Positions 1-8,727 are shown, counted from the first letter of the stretch. The stretch: DNA of 64,000 nucleotides from Tamlana crocina (GCA_040429635.1 CP158972.1:591918-655917); one strand, 5' to 3'. Numbers and translations: made by a program. Notes: generated by a model not told the origin, from the sequence alone.

Positions 1-190
1 TTTCGGCCACGGGACAGTTGGGCGTAGTCAGCGTCATTAAGATTTTTACATCGTAATCTTCGTTAACAAATACGTCGTAAATCAATCCGAGTTCGTAAAT
101 ATCAACAGGAATTTCGGGATCATAAATGGTTTTTAAAACGTTTACTATTTTTTCTCCCAATTCGGCGGTGTCTATGCTTGTTTGGCTCAT
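1..190 (-). CDS. DUF59 / SufT-like Fe-S assembly protein, 5' part only
   Basis: The first 63 residues are visible, starting at ATG 190; the gene runs off the window. The translation begins MSQTSIDTAELGEKIVNVL and contains YDPEIPVDIYELGLIYD and LTTPNCPVAE. These match the DUF59 (MIP18/PaaD-like) family, whose members help deliver Fe-S clusters to target proteins; the Cys in TPNCP is the conserved family cysteine. It is the last visible gene of the SUF operon, 67 bases after sufE, a position usual for this gene in Flavobacteriaceae. The family is clear; the exact role is inferred. Confidence 0.85.
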   Translation of the reverse strand, partial: MSQTSIDTAELGEKIVNVLKTIYDPEIPVDIYELGLIYDVFVNEDYDVKILMTLTTPNCPVAE

Positions 191-257
191 CCTTAGAATG
201 TTTATGCGTTTATTGGTTTAATCGTTTACTTGCTTGCAACAGTTAAACGCCTCAACG

Positions 258-680
258 CTATTTTAATTGTGTTTGGTATGCAATGGCATACATTTTTAAC
301 TGCTTCACCATGCTTACCAGTCCGTTGGCACGCGTTGGTGATAAATGCTCTTTTAAACCGATTTTGTCGATAAAACTGGTATCGGCATCAATAATATCTT
401 TGGGCTTTTGGTTAGAGAACACCCGAATTAAAATAGCGATAATGCCTTTGGTGATGATGGCATCACTATCGGCGGTAAATTCTACTTTATCATCCTTCAT
501 TTCGGCGTGTACCCAAACTTTACTTTGGCAACCTTTAATGATATTATTGTCGGTTTTATATTGGTCGTCGATAAGGGGTAATTCTTTCCCTAAATCGATC
601 ATATATTGGTAACGCTCTTCCCAGTCTTCGAACATGGAAAATTCGTCAATTATTTCATTTTGAATCTCTTCTATAGTCAC
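258..680 (-). CDS. sufE: SufE-family cysteine desulfurase activator
   Basis: SufE takes the persulfide sulfur from the catalytic cysteine of SufS and passes it to the SufBCD scaffold. The protein has the family core: a start region EEIQNEIIDEFSMF, GCQSKVWV with the sulfur-acceptor Cys, and a helical C-terminus. I place the start at GTG 680, giving 141 residues, because homologues begin at (M)TIEEIQ. An upstream ATG at 713 in the same frame would add a hydrophobic, poorly conserved lead. It is followed by the DUF59 gene and preceded by sufS, although a gap of about 240 bases holding a repeat lies between it and sufS. Confidence 0.9.
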   Translation of the reverse strand: MTIEEIQNEIIDEFSMFEDWEERYQYMIDLGKELPLIDDQYKTDNNIIKGCQSKVWVHAEMKDDKVEFTADSDAIITKGIIAILIRVFSNQKPKDIIDADTSFIDKIGLKEHLSPTRANGLVSMVKQLKMYAIAYQTQLK

Positions 681-808
681 AATGATAAGTTTTGCACAAA
701 AATACAATAACAAAAGTTGCTATTCAATGTTTTTGCAAATTGATAACATTTCTAGTTTTTTTAAGAAGTAGAATTTGAGCATTATGCGGATTTCTCATTT
801 CAACTCCA

Positions 809-862
809 GTTTATCTTGAGCATCTCGACTGCGCTCGATACAAGCTCAAGTCGAAAAGGCTC
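809..862. repeat. Dispersed intergenic hairpin repeat, copy 1
   Basis: About 50 bases nearly identical to 59099-59150. Arms CTTGAGC and GCTCAAG enclose an inner CGACTGCGCTCG, so the unit can form a hairpin. It sits between sufE and sufS. Shorter pieces carrying the GACTGCGCTCAG core occur near 5218 and 10700. It looks like a REP-type element of flavobacterial genomes. Confidence 0.75.
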
Positions 863-920
863 AGTGCAGGTTAAGTTCTTTTCTTATTTCATCGAAATAA
901 CACAGGTGGTTTGTGTCTAG

Positions 921-2180
921 TTAAGACAACATCATTTTCGCTTTCTTTACGCCTTCTACCAAAGCATCAATTTCTTCTTTGGAATTGTAAAAGGCGAATG
1001 AAGCACGCACGGTTCCCGGAATTTTATAAAAATCCATAATAGGTTGTGCGCAGTGGTGACCGGTTCGTACGGCAATACCCATTTTATCTAAAATCGAGCC
1101 CACATCGTAAGGGTGGATGCCCTCCAAATTAAATGAAATTACCGAGGTTTTTTGTGGGGATGTACCGTAAATTTTGAGGCCATCTATTTCCAAAAGTGTG
1201 TCGGTAGCGTAATGGAGCAACTCATTTTCGTAATTGGCAATGGCATCGAAACCAATTTGGTTCATATAATCGATGGCCGTTCCAAAAACGATACCGCCAC
1301 AAATGTTGGGGGTTCCTGCTTCGAATTTATGGGGCAGTTCGGCATATGTGGTTTTTTCGAAAGTCACTTCTGCAATCATTTCACCACCACCTTGGTAGGG
1401 TGGTAGTTTTTTAAGCCATTCCTCTTTGCCGTAAAGCATACCTACTCCAGTTGGGCCACACATTTTATGGGCCGAGGCCACATAAAAATCAACATCGAGT
1501 TTTTGTACGTCGGGTTTGATATGCGGACATGATTGTGCACCATCAATTAAAACGGCTGCTCCAACGGCATGGGCTTTTTCAATAATGTATTCAATAGGGT
1601 TTATAGTCCCTAGTGCGTTCGAAATGTGGTTGACGAAAACGAGTTTGGTGTTTGCTGAAAGCAGGTTGTCGAACTCATCCATCAACAATTCGCCTTCCTC
1701 GTTCATGGAGATGACTTTCAAAACAGCACCCGTGCGCTCGCAAAGCATTTGCCACGGCACGATATTACTGTGATGCTCTAAGGCCGAAACGATAATCTCG
1801 TCGCCTTTTTTCAGCAAAGCGGAAAATCCGTTGGCGACTAAATTAATGCCGTGTGTAGTCCCCGAAGTAAAAATAATTTCGTGGGTAAACTGGGCATTGA
1901 AATGGGCTCTTATTTTTTCGCGCGACTGTTCGTAAAGATCAGTGGCTTCTTGGCTCAACGTGTGTACGCCACGATGAATGTTGGCGTTGTAGTTTGAGTA
2001 ATAATCTGCAATGGCATCGATAACCTGTTTAGGGGTTTGCGATGTGGCAGCATTATCAAAATAAACCAAAGGCTTCCCGTTTACTTTGCGTGAAAGTATG
2101 GGGAAGTCTTTTCGGATGTCTTGTACGTTGAACATGGCTGATGGGTTAGCCCCGATAGTAGTGGTATCCTTTTTTGCCAT
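921..2180 (-). CDS. sufS: SufS group II cysteine desulfurase
   Basis: This PLP enzyme takes sulfur from L-cysteine to give alanine and an enzyme persulfide for Fe-S cluster assembly. At 419 residues it has the usual length plus a few at the N-terminus. The PLP lysine is K239 in SAHKMCGPTG. The active-site cysteine is C377 in RTGHHCAQP, with the short loop typical of SufS rather than IscS. The start at ATG 2180 adds 15 residues before MFNVQDIRKDFP; ATG 2135 is an equally good start by homology. It lies downstream of sufD, 47 bases away, in the SUF operon and works with SufE. Confidence 0.95.
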   Translation of the reverse strand: MAKKDTTTIGANPSAMFNVQDIRKDFPILSRKVNGKPLVYFDNAATSQTPKQVIDAIADYYSNYNANIHRGVHTLSQEATDLYEQSREKIRAHFNAQFTHEIIFTSGTTHGINLVANGFSALLKKGDEIIVSALEHHSNIVPWQMLCERTGAVLKVISMNEEGELLMDEFDNLLSANTKLVFVNHISNALGTINPIEYIIEKAHAVGAAVLIDGAQSCPHIKPDVQKLDVDFYVASAHKMCGPTGVGMLYGKEEWLKKLPPYQGGGEMIAEVTFEKTTYAELPHKFEAGTPNICGGIVFGTAIDYMNQIGFDAIANYENELLHYATDTLLEIDGLKIYGTSPQKTSVISFNLEGIHPYDVGSILDKMGIAVRTGHHCAQPIMDFYKIPGTVRASFAFYNSKEEIDALVEGVKKAKMMLS

Positions 2181-2227
2181 TAAAGCAAAAAAGATATAGC
2201 AGATAGCGGGATTAGCTTCAAAAAAAT

Positions 2228-3541
2228 TTAAAGATCGAAACCAATATTTACGCCCAATTTGTTGGCGATAATTTTGGTGATGCGTTGTTTGATTTCAGGA
2301 ATTTTAACCGAGCTTAATACATCGTTGCTGAAAGCGAACATTAAAAGTCCTTTGGCCTCTTTTTCGGGAATACCGCGCGAACGCATGTAGAATAAGGCGC
2401 TTTCGTCTAACTGACCAATGGTACAACCATGCGAACATTTTACGTCGTCGGCAAAAATTTCCAACTGTGGTTTGGTGTTAATGGTTGCTTTGTCGCTGAT
2501 CAATATATTGTTGTTGGCCTGGAACGCATTGGTTTTTTGGGCCTCTTTTTCAACAATCACTTTACCGTTGAACACACCCGTGGCATTTTCATCAAAAATA
2601 CCTTTGTAATCTTGGTGGCTCTCGCAATTAGGCTCGATGTGGTGCACCAAAGTATTGTGGTCCACATGCTGTTTGTTGCCAATAATGGTCACACCTTTTA
2701 AGGTAGAGTCGATATGCTCGCCGTTTTGGAAGAAATTAAGGTTGTTACGCGTTAATTTTCCACCGAAACTGAATGTGTGTACCGAAACGTGACTTTGTAG
2801 TTTTTGGTTGATATAAGTATTGTCTATCAACGAAGCATTGTCGTTATCGTTTTGGATTTTGTAATAATCAACAATAGCGCGTTTGTTCGCGAAAATTTCG
2901 GTAACGCTATTGGTCAACACGGCATTATCGGTTAAACTTTGGTGGCGCTCGATAATTTGAACGTGTGAATTCTCGTCCACAACAACTAAGTTGCGAGGCT
3001 GCAACATGGTAGCGGCTTCGTTTCCTGTTGAAAAATGGATGATTTGAATGGGTTTTTCAACCAGTTTGTTCTTCGGAATATGGATGTACGCTCCTTCTTG
3101 TGAGAAGGCTGTATTCAATGAAGTTAAGCTGTCTTTTGTGGCGGCTTTATTGAAATAATTTTCAATCACCAAACGGTATTTTGGTTTTGAAAGCGCCGAA
3201 GACATCAAGCAAACATCGATACCCTCATGCGTGGTTTGCGATAAGTGTGATGAATATTTGCCATCGATAAACACAATTTTATAACTGTCGATATCGTGGA
3301 TAAAATATTTTCTAACCTCGCTGTATTCCAAAGCTTTTTCGCGTTTTGGGAATACGCTGTAATCTTCCTTTAATATTTTATTTAAAGAGGTGTATTTCCA
3401 AGCTTCGTCCTTTTTGGTAGGAAAGCCTTTTTCTTCAAATATTTTTATGGCATCACTTCTAAGGCCATGAACGTAGGCGTCTACATCCACCTCGTTTTCA
3501 AAGGCCATAAATGATGATACTAATTTGTCTTTTAATTCCAT
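2228..3541 (-). CDS. sufD: SufD, Fe-S cluster assembly scaffold subunit
   Basis: SufD pairs with SufB and the ATPase SufC to form the cytosolic SufBC2D scaffold on which Fe-S clusters are built. The 437-residue protein has a variable helical N-terminus (to about 110), a central beta-helix core, and the conserved C-terminal SufBD block containing CSHGCTIGQLDESALFYM; H371 lies in the position of the functional SufD histidine. It sits between the four-helix-bundle gene and sufS. In most flavobacterial operons sufD directly follows sufC, so the gene between them here looks like a later insertion. Confidence 0.95.
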   Translation of the reverse strand: MELKDKLVSSFMAFENEVDVDAYVHGLRSDAIKIFEEKGFPTKKDEAWKYTSLNKILKEDYSVFPKREKALEYSEVRKYFIHDIDSYKIVFIDGKYSSHLSQTTHEGIDVCLMSSALSKPKYRLVIENYFNKAATKDSLTSLNTAFSQEGAYIHIPKNKLVEKPIQIIHFSTGNEAATMLQPRNLVVVDENSHVQIIERHQSLTDNAVLTNSVTEIFANKRAIVDYYKIQNDNDNASLIDNTYINQKLQSHVSVHTFSFGGKLTRNNLNFFQNGEHIDSTLKGVTIIGNKQHVDHNTLVHHIEPNCESHQDYKGIFDENATGVFNGKVIVEKEAQKTNAFQANNNILISDKATINTKPQLEIFADDVKCSHGCTIGQLDESALFYMRSRGIPEKEAKGLLMFAFSNDVLSSVKIPEIKQRITKIIANKLGVNIGFDL

Positions 3542-3550
3542 TGTTTTACT

Positions 3551-3590
3551 GTTTCAGGTTTCAAGTTTCTTGTTAGGGGTTTCAGGTTTC
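3551..3590. repeat. Two GTTTCAGGTTTC repeats downstream of the four-helix-bundle gene
   Basis: GTTTCAGGTTTC occurs at 3551-3562 and 3579-3590 as direct copies. The reverse complement AAACCTGAAAC occurs at 3999-4009, on the other side of the gene at 3609-3998 and touching its start codon. The gene is thus bracketed by short inverted copies inside the suf operon. Confidence 0.6.
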
Positions 3591-3608
3591 AGATACCGCC
3601 TTTAGCAC

Positions 3609-3998
3609 TTATTTAAACTTGTTTCCTTTAAAATCTTTATTATTTAAGTATGAAATGAAAGCAGAAATTCTTTTGCTTAACTTTTCATACTCATCAACTA
3701 ATATATTTAACTTTTCTTCTGAAATATATTCAGAATCGAAAACTCTATACAATTGAGATCTGGCTTCTCCAGCTGAGCCTTTGGCAATCGACAAAAATTG
3801 CCTGAACTCTAAGTTTCCATCTCTTTCAAAACCTTCAGCGATATTGTCCATTACAGAACCTGCCGAAGCTTTTATTTGGTCTTTTAATCTGAAATCGGTT
3901 TTTAAGCCTGTTTCATTGGCAATAACTTTAATTTGATTGAATAGTCTTCTGGCTTCTTGCCAAATTTCTAAATCTTCAAATCGTTTTATGGTTGCCAT
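3609..3998 (-). CDS. Four-helix-bundle protein (S23/IVP family)
   Basis: A 129-residue, all-helical protein. The blocks [33 protein letters not shown] and [18 protein letters not shown] are hallmarks of the four-helix-bundle family first met in intervening sequences of 23S rRNA genes. The biochemical function is unknown. It is cut into the suf operon between sufC and sufD, 36 bases after sufC and 67 before sufD, and is bracketed by short GTTTCAGGTTT copies in opposite orientation. Genes of this family turn up at scattered places in Bacteroidota, so the copy may have moved here as a unit. The family call is firm; the mobility is inference. Confidence 0.85.
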   Translation of the reverse strand: MATIKRFEDLEIWQEARRLFNQIKVIANETGLKTDFRLKDQIKASAGSVMDNIAEGFERDGNLEFRQFLSIAKGSAGEARSQLYRVFDSEYISEEKLNILVDEYEKLSKRISAFISYLNNKDFKGNKFK

Positions 3999-4034
3999 AA
4001 ACCTGAAACAAAAAACTTTAAACCCAAGAATTGG

Positions 4035-4784
4035 CTAAACCAATTCTTGTTTTATCCAATCGTAACCTTTTTCTTCTAGCTCGTGAGCCAATTCTTTTGG
4101 TCCGGATTTTACGATTTTTCCGTTGTGCAAAACGTGTACAAAATCGGGTACGATATAATCCAATAAACGTTGGTAGTGGGTAATCACTACTACGGCGTTG
4201 TCTTTGCTTTTTAGTTTGTTAACCCCGTTGGCTACAATACGAAGGGCATCGATATCTAAACCTGAATCGGTTTCGTCAAGAATAGCCAATTTAGGCTCTA
4301 GCATAGCCATTTGGAAAATTTCGTTACGTTTTTTCTCTCCTCCGGAAAAGCCTTCGTTTAATGAACGCGATAAGAATTTGCGGTCAATCTCCAAAAGCTC
4401 TGATTTTTCACGGATGAGTTTAAGCATGTCTTTAGCAGGCATTTCTTCCAAACCTTTAGCCTTACGGGTTTCGTTAATGGCCGTTTTCATAAAGTTGGTT
4501 ACCGATACGCCTGGGATTTCAACAGGATACTGAAATGATAAAAATATACCTTTATGTGCACGTTCTTCGGCAGCAAGCTCATCAATTTCTTCACCTAAAA
4601 ACTCGATGTTGCCCTCTGATACTTCATATTCTTCCTTCCCGGCAATTACCGAAGCCAAAGTACTTTTGCCCGAACCGTTTGGTCCCATTATGGCGTGTAC
4701 TTCTCCAGCCTTTACTTCTAGGTTAATCCCTTTTAGGATGCTCTTCTCCTCAACACTTGCGTGTAAATTATTAATTTTTAACAT
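4035..4784 (-). CDS. sufC: SufC, Fe-S assembly ATPase
   Basis: A cytosolic ABC-type ATPase of 249 residues that drives shape changes in the SufB-SufD scaffold. Walker A is GPNGSGKST at 34-42. The signature motif LNEGFSGGEKKR and Walker B LAILDETDSGLDID are both present; the SGGEKKR form is typical of SufC. It begins 2 bases after the end of the small lipoprotein gene, which suggests translational coupling, and is followed by the inserted four-helix-bundle gene. Confidence 0.97.
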   Translation of the reverse strand: MLKINNLHASVEEKSILKGINLEVKAGEVHAIMGPNGSGKSTLASVIAGKEEYEVSEGNIEFLGEEIDELAAEERAHKGIFLSFQYPVEIPGVSVTNFMKTAINETRKAKGLEEMPAKDMLKLIREKSELLEIDRKFLSRSLNEGFSGGEKKRNEIFQMAMLEPKLAILDETDSGLDIDALRIVANGVNKLKSKDNAVVVITHYQRLLDYIVPDFVHVLHNGKIVKSGPKELAHELEEKGYDWIKQELV

Positions 4785-4786
4785 AA

Positions 4787-5197
4787 CTACTCTTGTCCTA
4801 ATTTTACAACGTTGTTTTTGTCTTTAGGAAGCGGGTTTACGTTGAGTATTTCGGCAATTTCAACCTTGTTTTCCCAAAGGATTTTATCGTCTTTTTGGTT
4901 TGTAATTTTTCCTCTTATTTCTACTTCAACCATATCGGTTGGTTCGTTTTTATATTGTTCGGCGCGTTGGCTTAACTCTTTTAGCTTGTCGGTAATAAAA
5001 ACACCGTAAATATTGGCATGTGTTTGTAAAACGGCTGCGCCGTCGTAATACACAAATTCGCCTTTTAATAAAGTTAGTCCGTCGCTTTGCTTTTCGGTGC
5101 TAATCGTATTGGTTTCTTCTTTTTGCTCTGATTTGTTATCGTTTTTACAGCTTAAAAAAACGCTTAGAATCAGTGCTATTGAAAATATGTTTTTCAT
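4787..5197 (-). CDS. Small lipoprotein of unknown function inside the suf operon
   Basis: 136 residues, with signal MKNIFSIALILSVFLSC and a lipobox Cys at residue 17, so it is probably anchored in an envelope membrane. The mature part starts with a polar stretch rich in K, E and N and continues as an alpha/beta segment with EFVYYDGAAVLQTHANIYGVF. I do not recognise a named domain. It lies between sufB (47 bases upstream) and sufC (2 bases downstream), which is odd because all other products of this operon work in the cytosol. Its role could be unrelated to Fe-S assembly. Confidence 0.75.
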   Translation of the reverse strand: MKNIFSIALILSVFLSCKNDNKSEQKEETNTISTEKQSDGLTLLKGEFVYYDGAAVLQTHANIYGVFITDKLKELSQRAEQYKNEPTDMVEVEIRGKITNQKDDKILWENKVEIAEILNVNPLPKDKNNVVKLGQE

Positions 5198-5216
5198 GTG
5201 AATTTACTTTGTTAAA

Positions 5217-5240
5217 ACACTTCGACTGCGCTCAGTGTGA
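5217..5240. repeat. Short CTTCGACTGCGCTCAGTG repeat
   Basis: The sequence CTTCGACTGCGCTCAGTG sits in the 47-base gap between sufB and the lipoprotein gene. It shares its core with the larger repeats at 809-862 and 59099-59150 and, inverted, with about 10706-10726. Confidence 0.6.
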
Positions 5241-5244
5241 CATT

Positions 5245-6693
5245 TTACCCAACACTACCTTCTAAACTGATTTCCAATAATTTTTGTGCTTCTACGGCAA
5301 ATTCCATAGGCAACTTGTTCAATACCTCTTTACTAAAACCGTTTACAATCAAAGCGATGGCTTTTTCGGTATCGATACCACGTTGGTTACAGTAAAAAAT
5401 TTGGTCTTCACCAATTTTACTGGTGGTGGCTTCGTGCTCGATTTTGGCTGATTTATTTTTAGCTTCGATGTATGGGAAGGTGTGCGCCCCACATTCGTTG
5501 CCCATCAATAAACTATCGCATTGTGAAAAGTTACGGGCGTTTTCGGCTCTAGAATTGATTTGAACCAATCCGCGGTAACTGTTTTGCGATTTACCCGCCG
5601 AAATACCTTTTGAAATAATGGTCGATTTAGTGTTTTTGCCTAAATGGATCATTTTGGTACCCGTATCGGCTTGTTGGTAATTGTTGGTCACGGCAATGGA
5701 ATAAAACTCACCCACCGAATTATCACCTTTCAATACACAACTTGGGTATTTCCAAGTTACGGCTGAACCGGTTTCCACTTGTGTCCAAGAGATTTTTGAG
5801 TTTTTCTCGCACAATCCACGTTTGGTTACAAAGTTGAAAACACCACCTTTTCCTTCGGCATTTCCAGGGAACCAGTTTTGTACGGTGCTGTATTTTATTT
5901 CGGCATCTTCCAAAGCGATAAGCTCAACCACAGCCGCGTGCAATTGGTTTTCGTCGCGGCTTGGTGCGGTACAGCCTTCCAAATAGCTTACATAACTGCC
6001 CTCGTCGGCAATTACGAGGGTACGCTCAAACTGACCCGTTCCGGCTTGGTTGATTCTGAAGTATGTTGATAATTCCATGGGGCATTTTACACCTTTTGGA
6101 ATGTAACAGAAGGAACCATCACTGAAAACAGCCGAGTTTAAAGCCGCATAAAAATTGTCGGTTTTCGGTACTACCGTGCCAATATATTTTTTTACCAGCT
6201 CTGGGTGCTCTTGGATAGCCTCAGAAATACTCATAAAAATAATGCCTTTTTCGGCCAATGTCTTCTTGAAAGTGGTAGCTACCGAAACGGAATCCACTAC
6301 AACGTCCATAGCCACACCAGCCAATTTTTTCTGTTCATCCAATGAAATTCCCAGTTTGTTGAAGGTTTCCAAAAGTTCTGGGTCTACCTCGTCAATACTG
6401 TTGTATTTTGGTTTTTTGTTAGGCGCTGAATAGTAAGAAATGGCCTGGAAATCTGGTTTTTCGTACTTAACGTTCGCCCACTCGGGTTCTTCCATGCTTT
6501 GCCAAACACGAAAAGCCTCCAAGCGCCATTCGGTCATCCATTCAGGTTCTTCCTTTTTTTGGGAAATAGCCCGAACAATATCTTCATTTAAACCATTGGG
6601 AAAGGTATCCGACTCAATATCGGTATAAAACCCATACTCGTATTCCTTGGTTTTTAATTCTTCTCTTAAATCGTCTTCAGTATATTTACTCAT
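5245..6693 (-). CDS. sufB: SufB, Fe-S cluster assembly scaffold subunit
   Basis: SufB is the subunit of the SufBC2D scaffold that accepts sulfur. 482 residues, usual length. The C-terminal SufBD domain contains [11 protein letters not shown], with C392 in the position of the key cluster-forming cysteine, then [12 protein letters not shown] and [12 protein letters not shown]. The N-terminal half has the SufB-specific blocks [15 protein letters not shown] and [17 protein letters not shown]. It follows the sufA-like gene in the same operon, and its 3' neighbour is the small lipoprotein gene. Confidence 0.97.
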   Translation of the reverse strand: MSKYTEDDLREELKTKEYEYGFYTDIESDTFPNGLNEDIVRAISQKKEEPEWMTEWRLEAFRVWQSMEEPEWANVKYEKPDFQAISYYSAPNKKPKYNSIDEVDPELLETFNKLGISLDEQKKLAGVAMDVVVDSVSVATTFKKTLAEKGIIFMSISEAIQEHPELVKKYIGTVVPKTDNFYAALNSAVFSDGSFCYIPKGVKCPMELSTYFRINQAGTGQFERTLVIADEGSYVSYLEGCTAPSRDENQLHAAVVELIALEDAEIKYSTVQNWFPGNAEGKGGVFNFVTKRGLCEKNSKISWTQVETGSAVTWKYPSCVLKGDNSVGEFYSIAVTNNYQQADTGTKMIHLGKNTKSTIISKGISAGKSQNSYRGLVQINSRAENARNFSQCDSLLMGNECGAHTFPYIEAKNKSAKIEHEATTSKIGEDQIFYCNQRGIDTEKAIALIVNGFSKEVLNKLPMEFAVEAQKLLEISLEGSVG

Positions 6694-6710
6694 GTTTTTC
6701 TTTTTAAGTG

Positions 6711-6732
6711 CCTTCCCTTGGGGAAGGTTAGG
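6711..6732. repeat. CCTTCCCTTGGGGAAGG hairpin repeat
   Basis: CCTTCCC and GGGGAAGG can pair in the 47-base gap between the sufA-like gene and sufB. It resembles widely scattered flavobacterial intergenic hairpins and may also affect expression between the two genes. Confidence 0.45.
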
Positions 6733-6740
6733 ATGGGCCT

Positions 6741-7070
6741 CTATAGCGAGAATGATTCACCACAACCACAGGTGCGGTTGGCATTGGGGTTGTTAAATAC
6801 AAAACCTGTTCCGTTCAATCCGCCGGAATATTCCAAAGTCGTTCCAATCAAGTAAAGAAAGCTTTTTTTGTCAACAATAATCTTTACGCCGTTGTCTTCA
6901 AAAACTTTATCGCCTTCTTGTTGTTCTTTATCAAATTTCAAATCGTATGATAATCCAGAACAACCTCCGCTTTTCACGCCCACGCGAATGTAATCGGTAG
7001 CGGCATTGTAGCCGTCATCAGCCATTAGCTCTATCACTTTCTTTTTAGCTGTTTCAGAAACTTTTATCAT
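6741..7070 (-). CDS. sufA: SufA/IscA-type iron-sulfur carrier
   Basis: An A-type carrier of 109 residues that takes Fe-S clusters from the scaffold to target proteins. The three cluster cysteines are visible in SGGCSGLSY and in the C-terminal TCGCGESF. The start is ATG 7070, reading [12 protein letters not shown] as in homologues; a longer open frame to 7142 is not likely because a promoter box lies at 7100-7107. It is the first gene of the SUF operon. I cannot tell SufA from IscA or ErpA by sequence alone, so the symbol follows the context. Confidence 0.92.
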   Translation of the reverse strand: MIKVSETAKKKVIELMADDGYNAATDYIRVGVKSGGCSGLSYDLKFDKEQQEGDKVFEDNGVKIIVDKKSFLYLIGTTLEYSGGLNGTGFVFNNPNANRTCGCGESFSL

Positions 7071-7099
7071 AATTAAATAGATTAACTCTAAATAGAGTG

Positions 7100-7107
7100 C
7101 AAATATA
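7100..7107 (-). promoter_or_regulatory. -7 promoter box of the suf operon
   Basis: On the minus strand this reads TATATTTG, matching the Bacteroidota -7 consensus TAnnTTTG. Transcription would begin about 4 bases further on, giving a leader of about 26 bases before ATG 7070. I see no clear TTG at the -33 position. No obvious operator for an Fe-S or iron regulator was found. Confidence 0.55.
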
Positions 7108-7349
7108 CAATATAAGTCATGGATTACCATAGAACCTAACATTATATTAGTATATGCTTTTATAGTTTTTAGTTATTGATTGTTAAAGGCGGAATTGTTT
7201 GTAAATATGCCAAGGAAACCCGATAATTTTAAGGTTTAATAAACCCATTTGATTTTTATTGTTTTGGGAATTCAATGCAAAGAAATGACGGGGAACAGAG
7301 GTGGGCGACGATTTTATTTTAATAAATAGCAAAAACAAAATTAGCTTCT

Positions 7350-7357
7350 TATTTTTG
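7350..7357 (+). promoter_or_regulatory. -7 promoter box of thiL, suggesting a leaderless mRNA
   Basis: TATTTTTG matches TAnnTTTG and ends only 4 bases before the thiL ATG at 7362, so the predicted transcript would start at or 1-2 bases before the start codon. There is no clear TTG -33 element. The 7071-7349 gap otherwise holds nothing that I can name. Confidence 0.5.
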
Positions 7358-7361
7358 CAGC

Positions 7362-8408
7362 ATGATAGAAGATAAAAACCAGCAGCGCACACCGTTAAGT
7401 GAATTGGGTGAATTTGGACTTATTGACCACCTGACCAAGAATTTTAAAATTCAGCATAAATCGACCATAAAAGGGATTGGCGACGATGCGGCCGTTTTAA
7501 ATTTTAAAAACAAAAACGTTGTGGTAACCACCGATATGTTGGTTGAAGGTGTGCATTTCGATTTAAGTTACGTGCCTTTGAAGCATTTGGGCTACAAGGC
7601 GGTGGTTGCGAACCTTTCTGATGTTTATGCCATGAATGCGAAGGCTACGCAGGTAACGGTTTCTATAGCGGTATCGAACCGTTTTCCGTTGGAAGCAGTG
7701 GAAGAGTTGTATGCCGGCATTGAAACCGCGGCGTCTATTTATAATATTGATGTTGTTGGCGGAGACACTACGTCTTCCACTACCGGATTATTAATTTCGG
7801 TTACCGCTATTGGCGAAGTTGAAACGGGTAACGAAGTTTATCGAAGCGGAGCTAGGCCTAACGATTTGTTAGTGGTTTCGGGTGATGTAGGCGGTGCTTA
7901 CATGGGGCTTCAGGTTTTAGAGCGCGAAAAAGAGGTGTTTAAGGTGAATCCGCAAAACCAACCCGATTTATCGCTTTATACTTATATTATTGAAAGGCAA
8001 TTAAAGCCTGAGGCCAGAAAAGATGTTGTAAAGTTGTTGGAGGATTTAAAAGTAAAGCCAACATCGATGATTGATGTGAGCGATGGTTTGTCTTCTGAAA
8101 TTATACATTTATGCAAAAACAGTGAAGTGGGTTGCGATTTGTATGAAGAAAAAATACCGTTAGATCCCCAAGTGATTTCAACTTGCGAGGAGTTTAATAT
8201 TGATAGCACAACGGTGGCGCTGAATGGCGGAGAAGATTACGAATTGTTGTTTACTATTTCACAGGATGATTATCCGAAAATAAAAGCCAATCCGCATTTA
8301 ACGGTTATTGGGCACATGAAGGGTGCGAAAGAAGGAATACATCTAGTTACCCGTGCAGATACTAGAATTCCGATAAAAGCCCAAGGTTGGAAAAATTTTA
8401 ATGCCTAA
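7362..8408 (+). CDS. thiL: Thiamine-monophosphate kinase ThiL
   Basis: ThiL makes thiamine pyrophosphate (TPP) from thiamine monophosphate and ATP in the cytosol, the last step of thiamin synthesis. The 348-residue protein has the PurM-like fold signatures GIGDDAAVL, the metal/ATP segment TTDMLVEGVHFDL, VGGDTTSS, and SMIDVSDGLSSEI. The N-terminus MIEDKNQQRTPLSELGEFGLI is that of flavobacterial ThiL, so ATG 7362 is the start. Its last 11 bases overlap the end of the convergent small gene at 8398-8655. The TPP-controlled receptor at 51505 belongs to the same vitamin system. Confidence 0.95.
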   Translation: MIEDKNQQRTPLSELGEFGLIDHLTKNFKIQHKSTIKGIGDDAAVLNFKNKNVVVTTDMLVEGVHFDLSYVPLKHLGYKAVVANLSDVYAMNAKATQVTVSIAVSNRFPLEAVEELYAGIETAASIYNIDVVGGDTTSSTTGLLISVTAIGEVETGNEVYRSGARPNDLLVVSGDVGGAYMGLQVLEREKEVFKVNPQNQPDLSLYTYIIERQLKPEARKDVVKLLEDLKVKPTSMIDVSDGLSSEIIHLCKNSEVGCDLYEEKIPLDPQVISTCEEFNIDSTTVALNGGEDYELLFTISQDDYPKIKANPHLTVIGHMKGAKEGIHLVTRADTRIPIKAQGWKNFNA

Positions 8409-8655
8409 AAACCAATAAGTGGTCTTGATTGAAAGTGGTTTGTTTATTCACGGCTCTTAAAAGCCGCCTATTGTGAACGCGTTCTAAAACCTCGTTGATT
8501 TCCTTGAATTTTGGAGTTAGTTCGGTTAAACGACCGTTACTATTTGTGGTAAACTCTTTTTTACAATGTTTACATTGGTATTCGGTAACATGATAGGTAA
8601 CTTGTTTTGTGGGTTTCAAATCATGTCCGAACACTTTGCAGTGGATGCTTCTCAT
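8398..8655 (-). CDS. Small CxxC protein, paralogue 1
   Basis: 85 residues with MRSIHCKVFGHDL near the start, then YQCKHCKKEFTTNSNG and ELTPKFKEINEVLERVHNRR. The Cys/His at 6 and 11 plus CKHC can bind one zinc ion. The lead CKVFGH resembles the start of phage-type DUF1660 proteins, but I do not claim that family. The neighbour at 8728-8994 is a clear paralogue, with the same layout and much the same residues across about 65 positions, so the pair is a tandem duplication. The function is unknown. Its 3' end overlaps thiL by 11 bases. Confidence 0.75.
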   Translation of the reverse strand: MRSIHCKVFGHDLKPTKQVTYHVTEYQCKHCKKEFTTNSNGRLTELTPKFKEINEVLERVHNRRLLRAVNKQTTFNQDHLLVFRH

Positions 8656-8727
8656 TTTACGCTATTAATTAAATTTTAGAGAGAGCATGTAAATTATTAA
8701 AAAGTGCTGAAAAGTGGATTGTTAGTT

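Noticed and set aside
7183-7392. A 69-codon open frame on the minus strand between sufA and thiL
   Set aside because: It overlaps the conserved thiL N-terminus and the thiL -7 box, and the product shows no pattern beyond chance.
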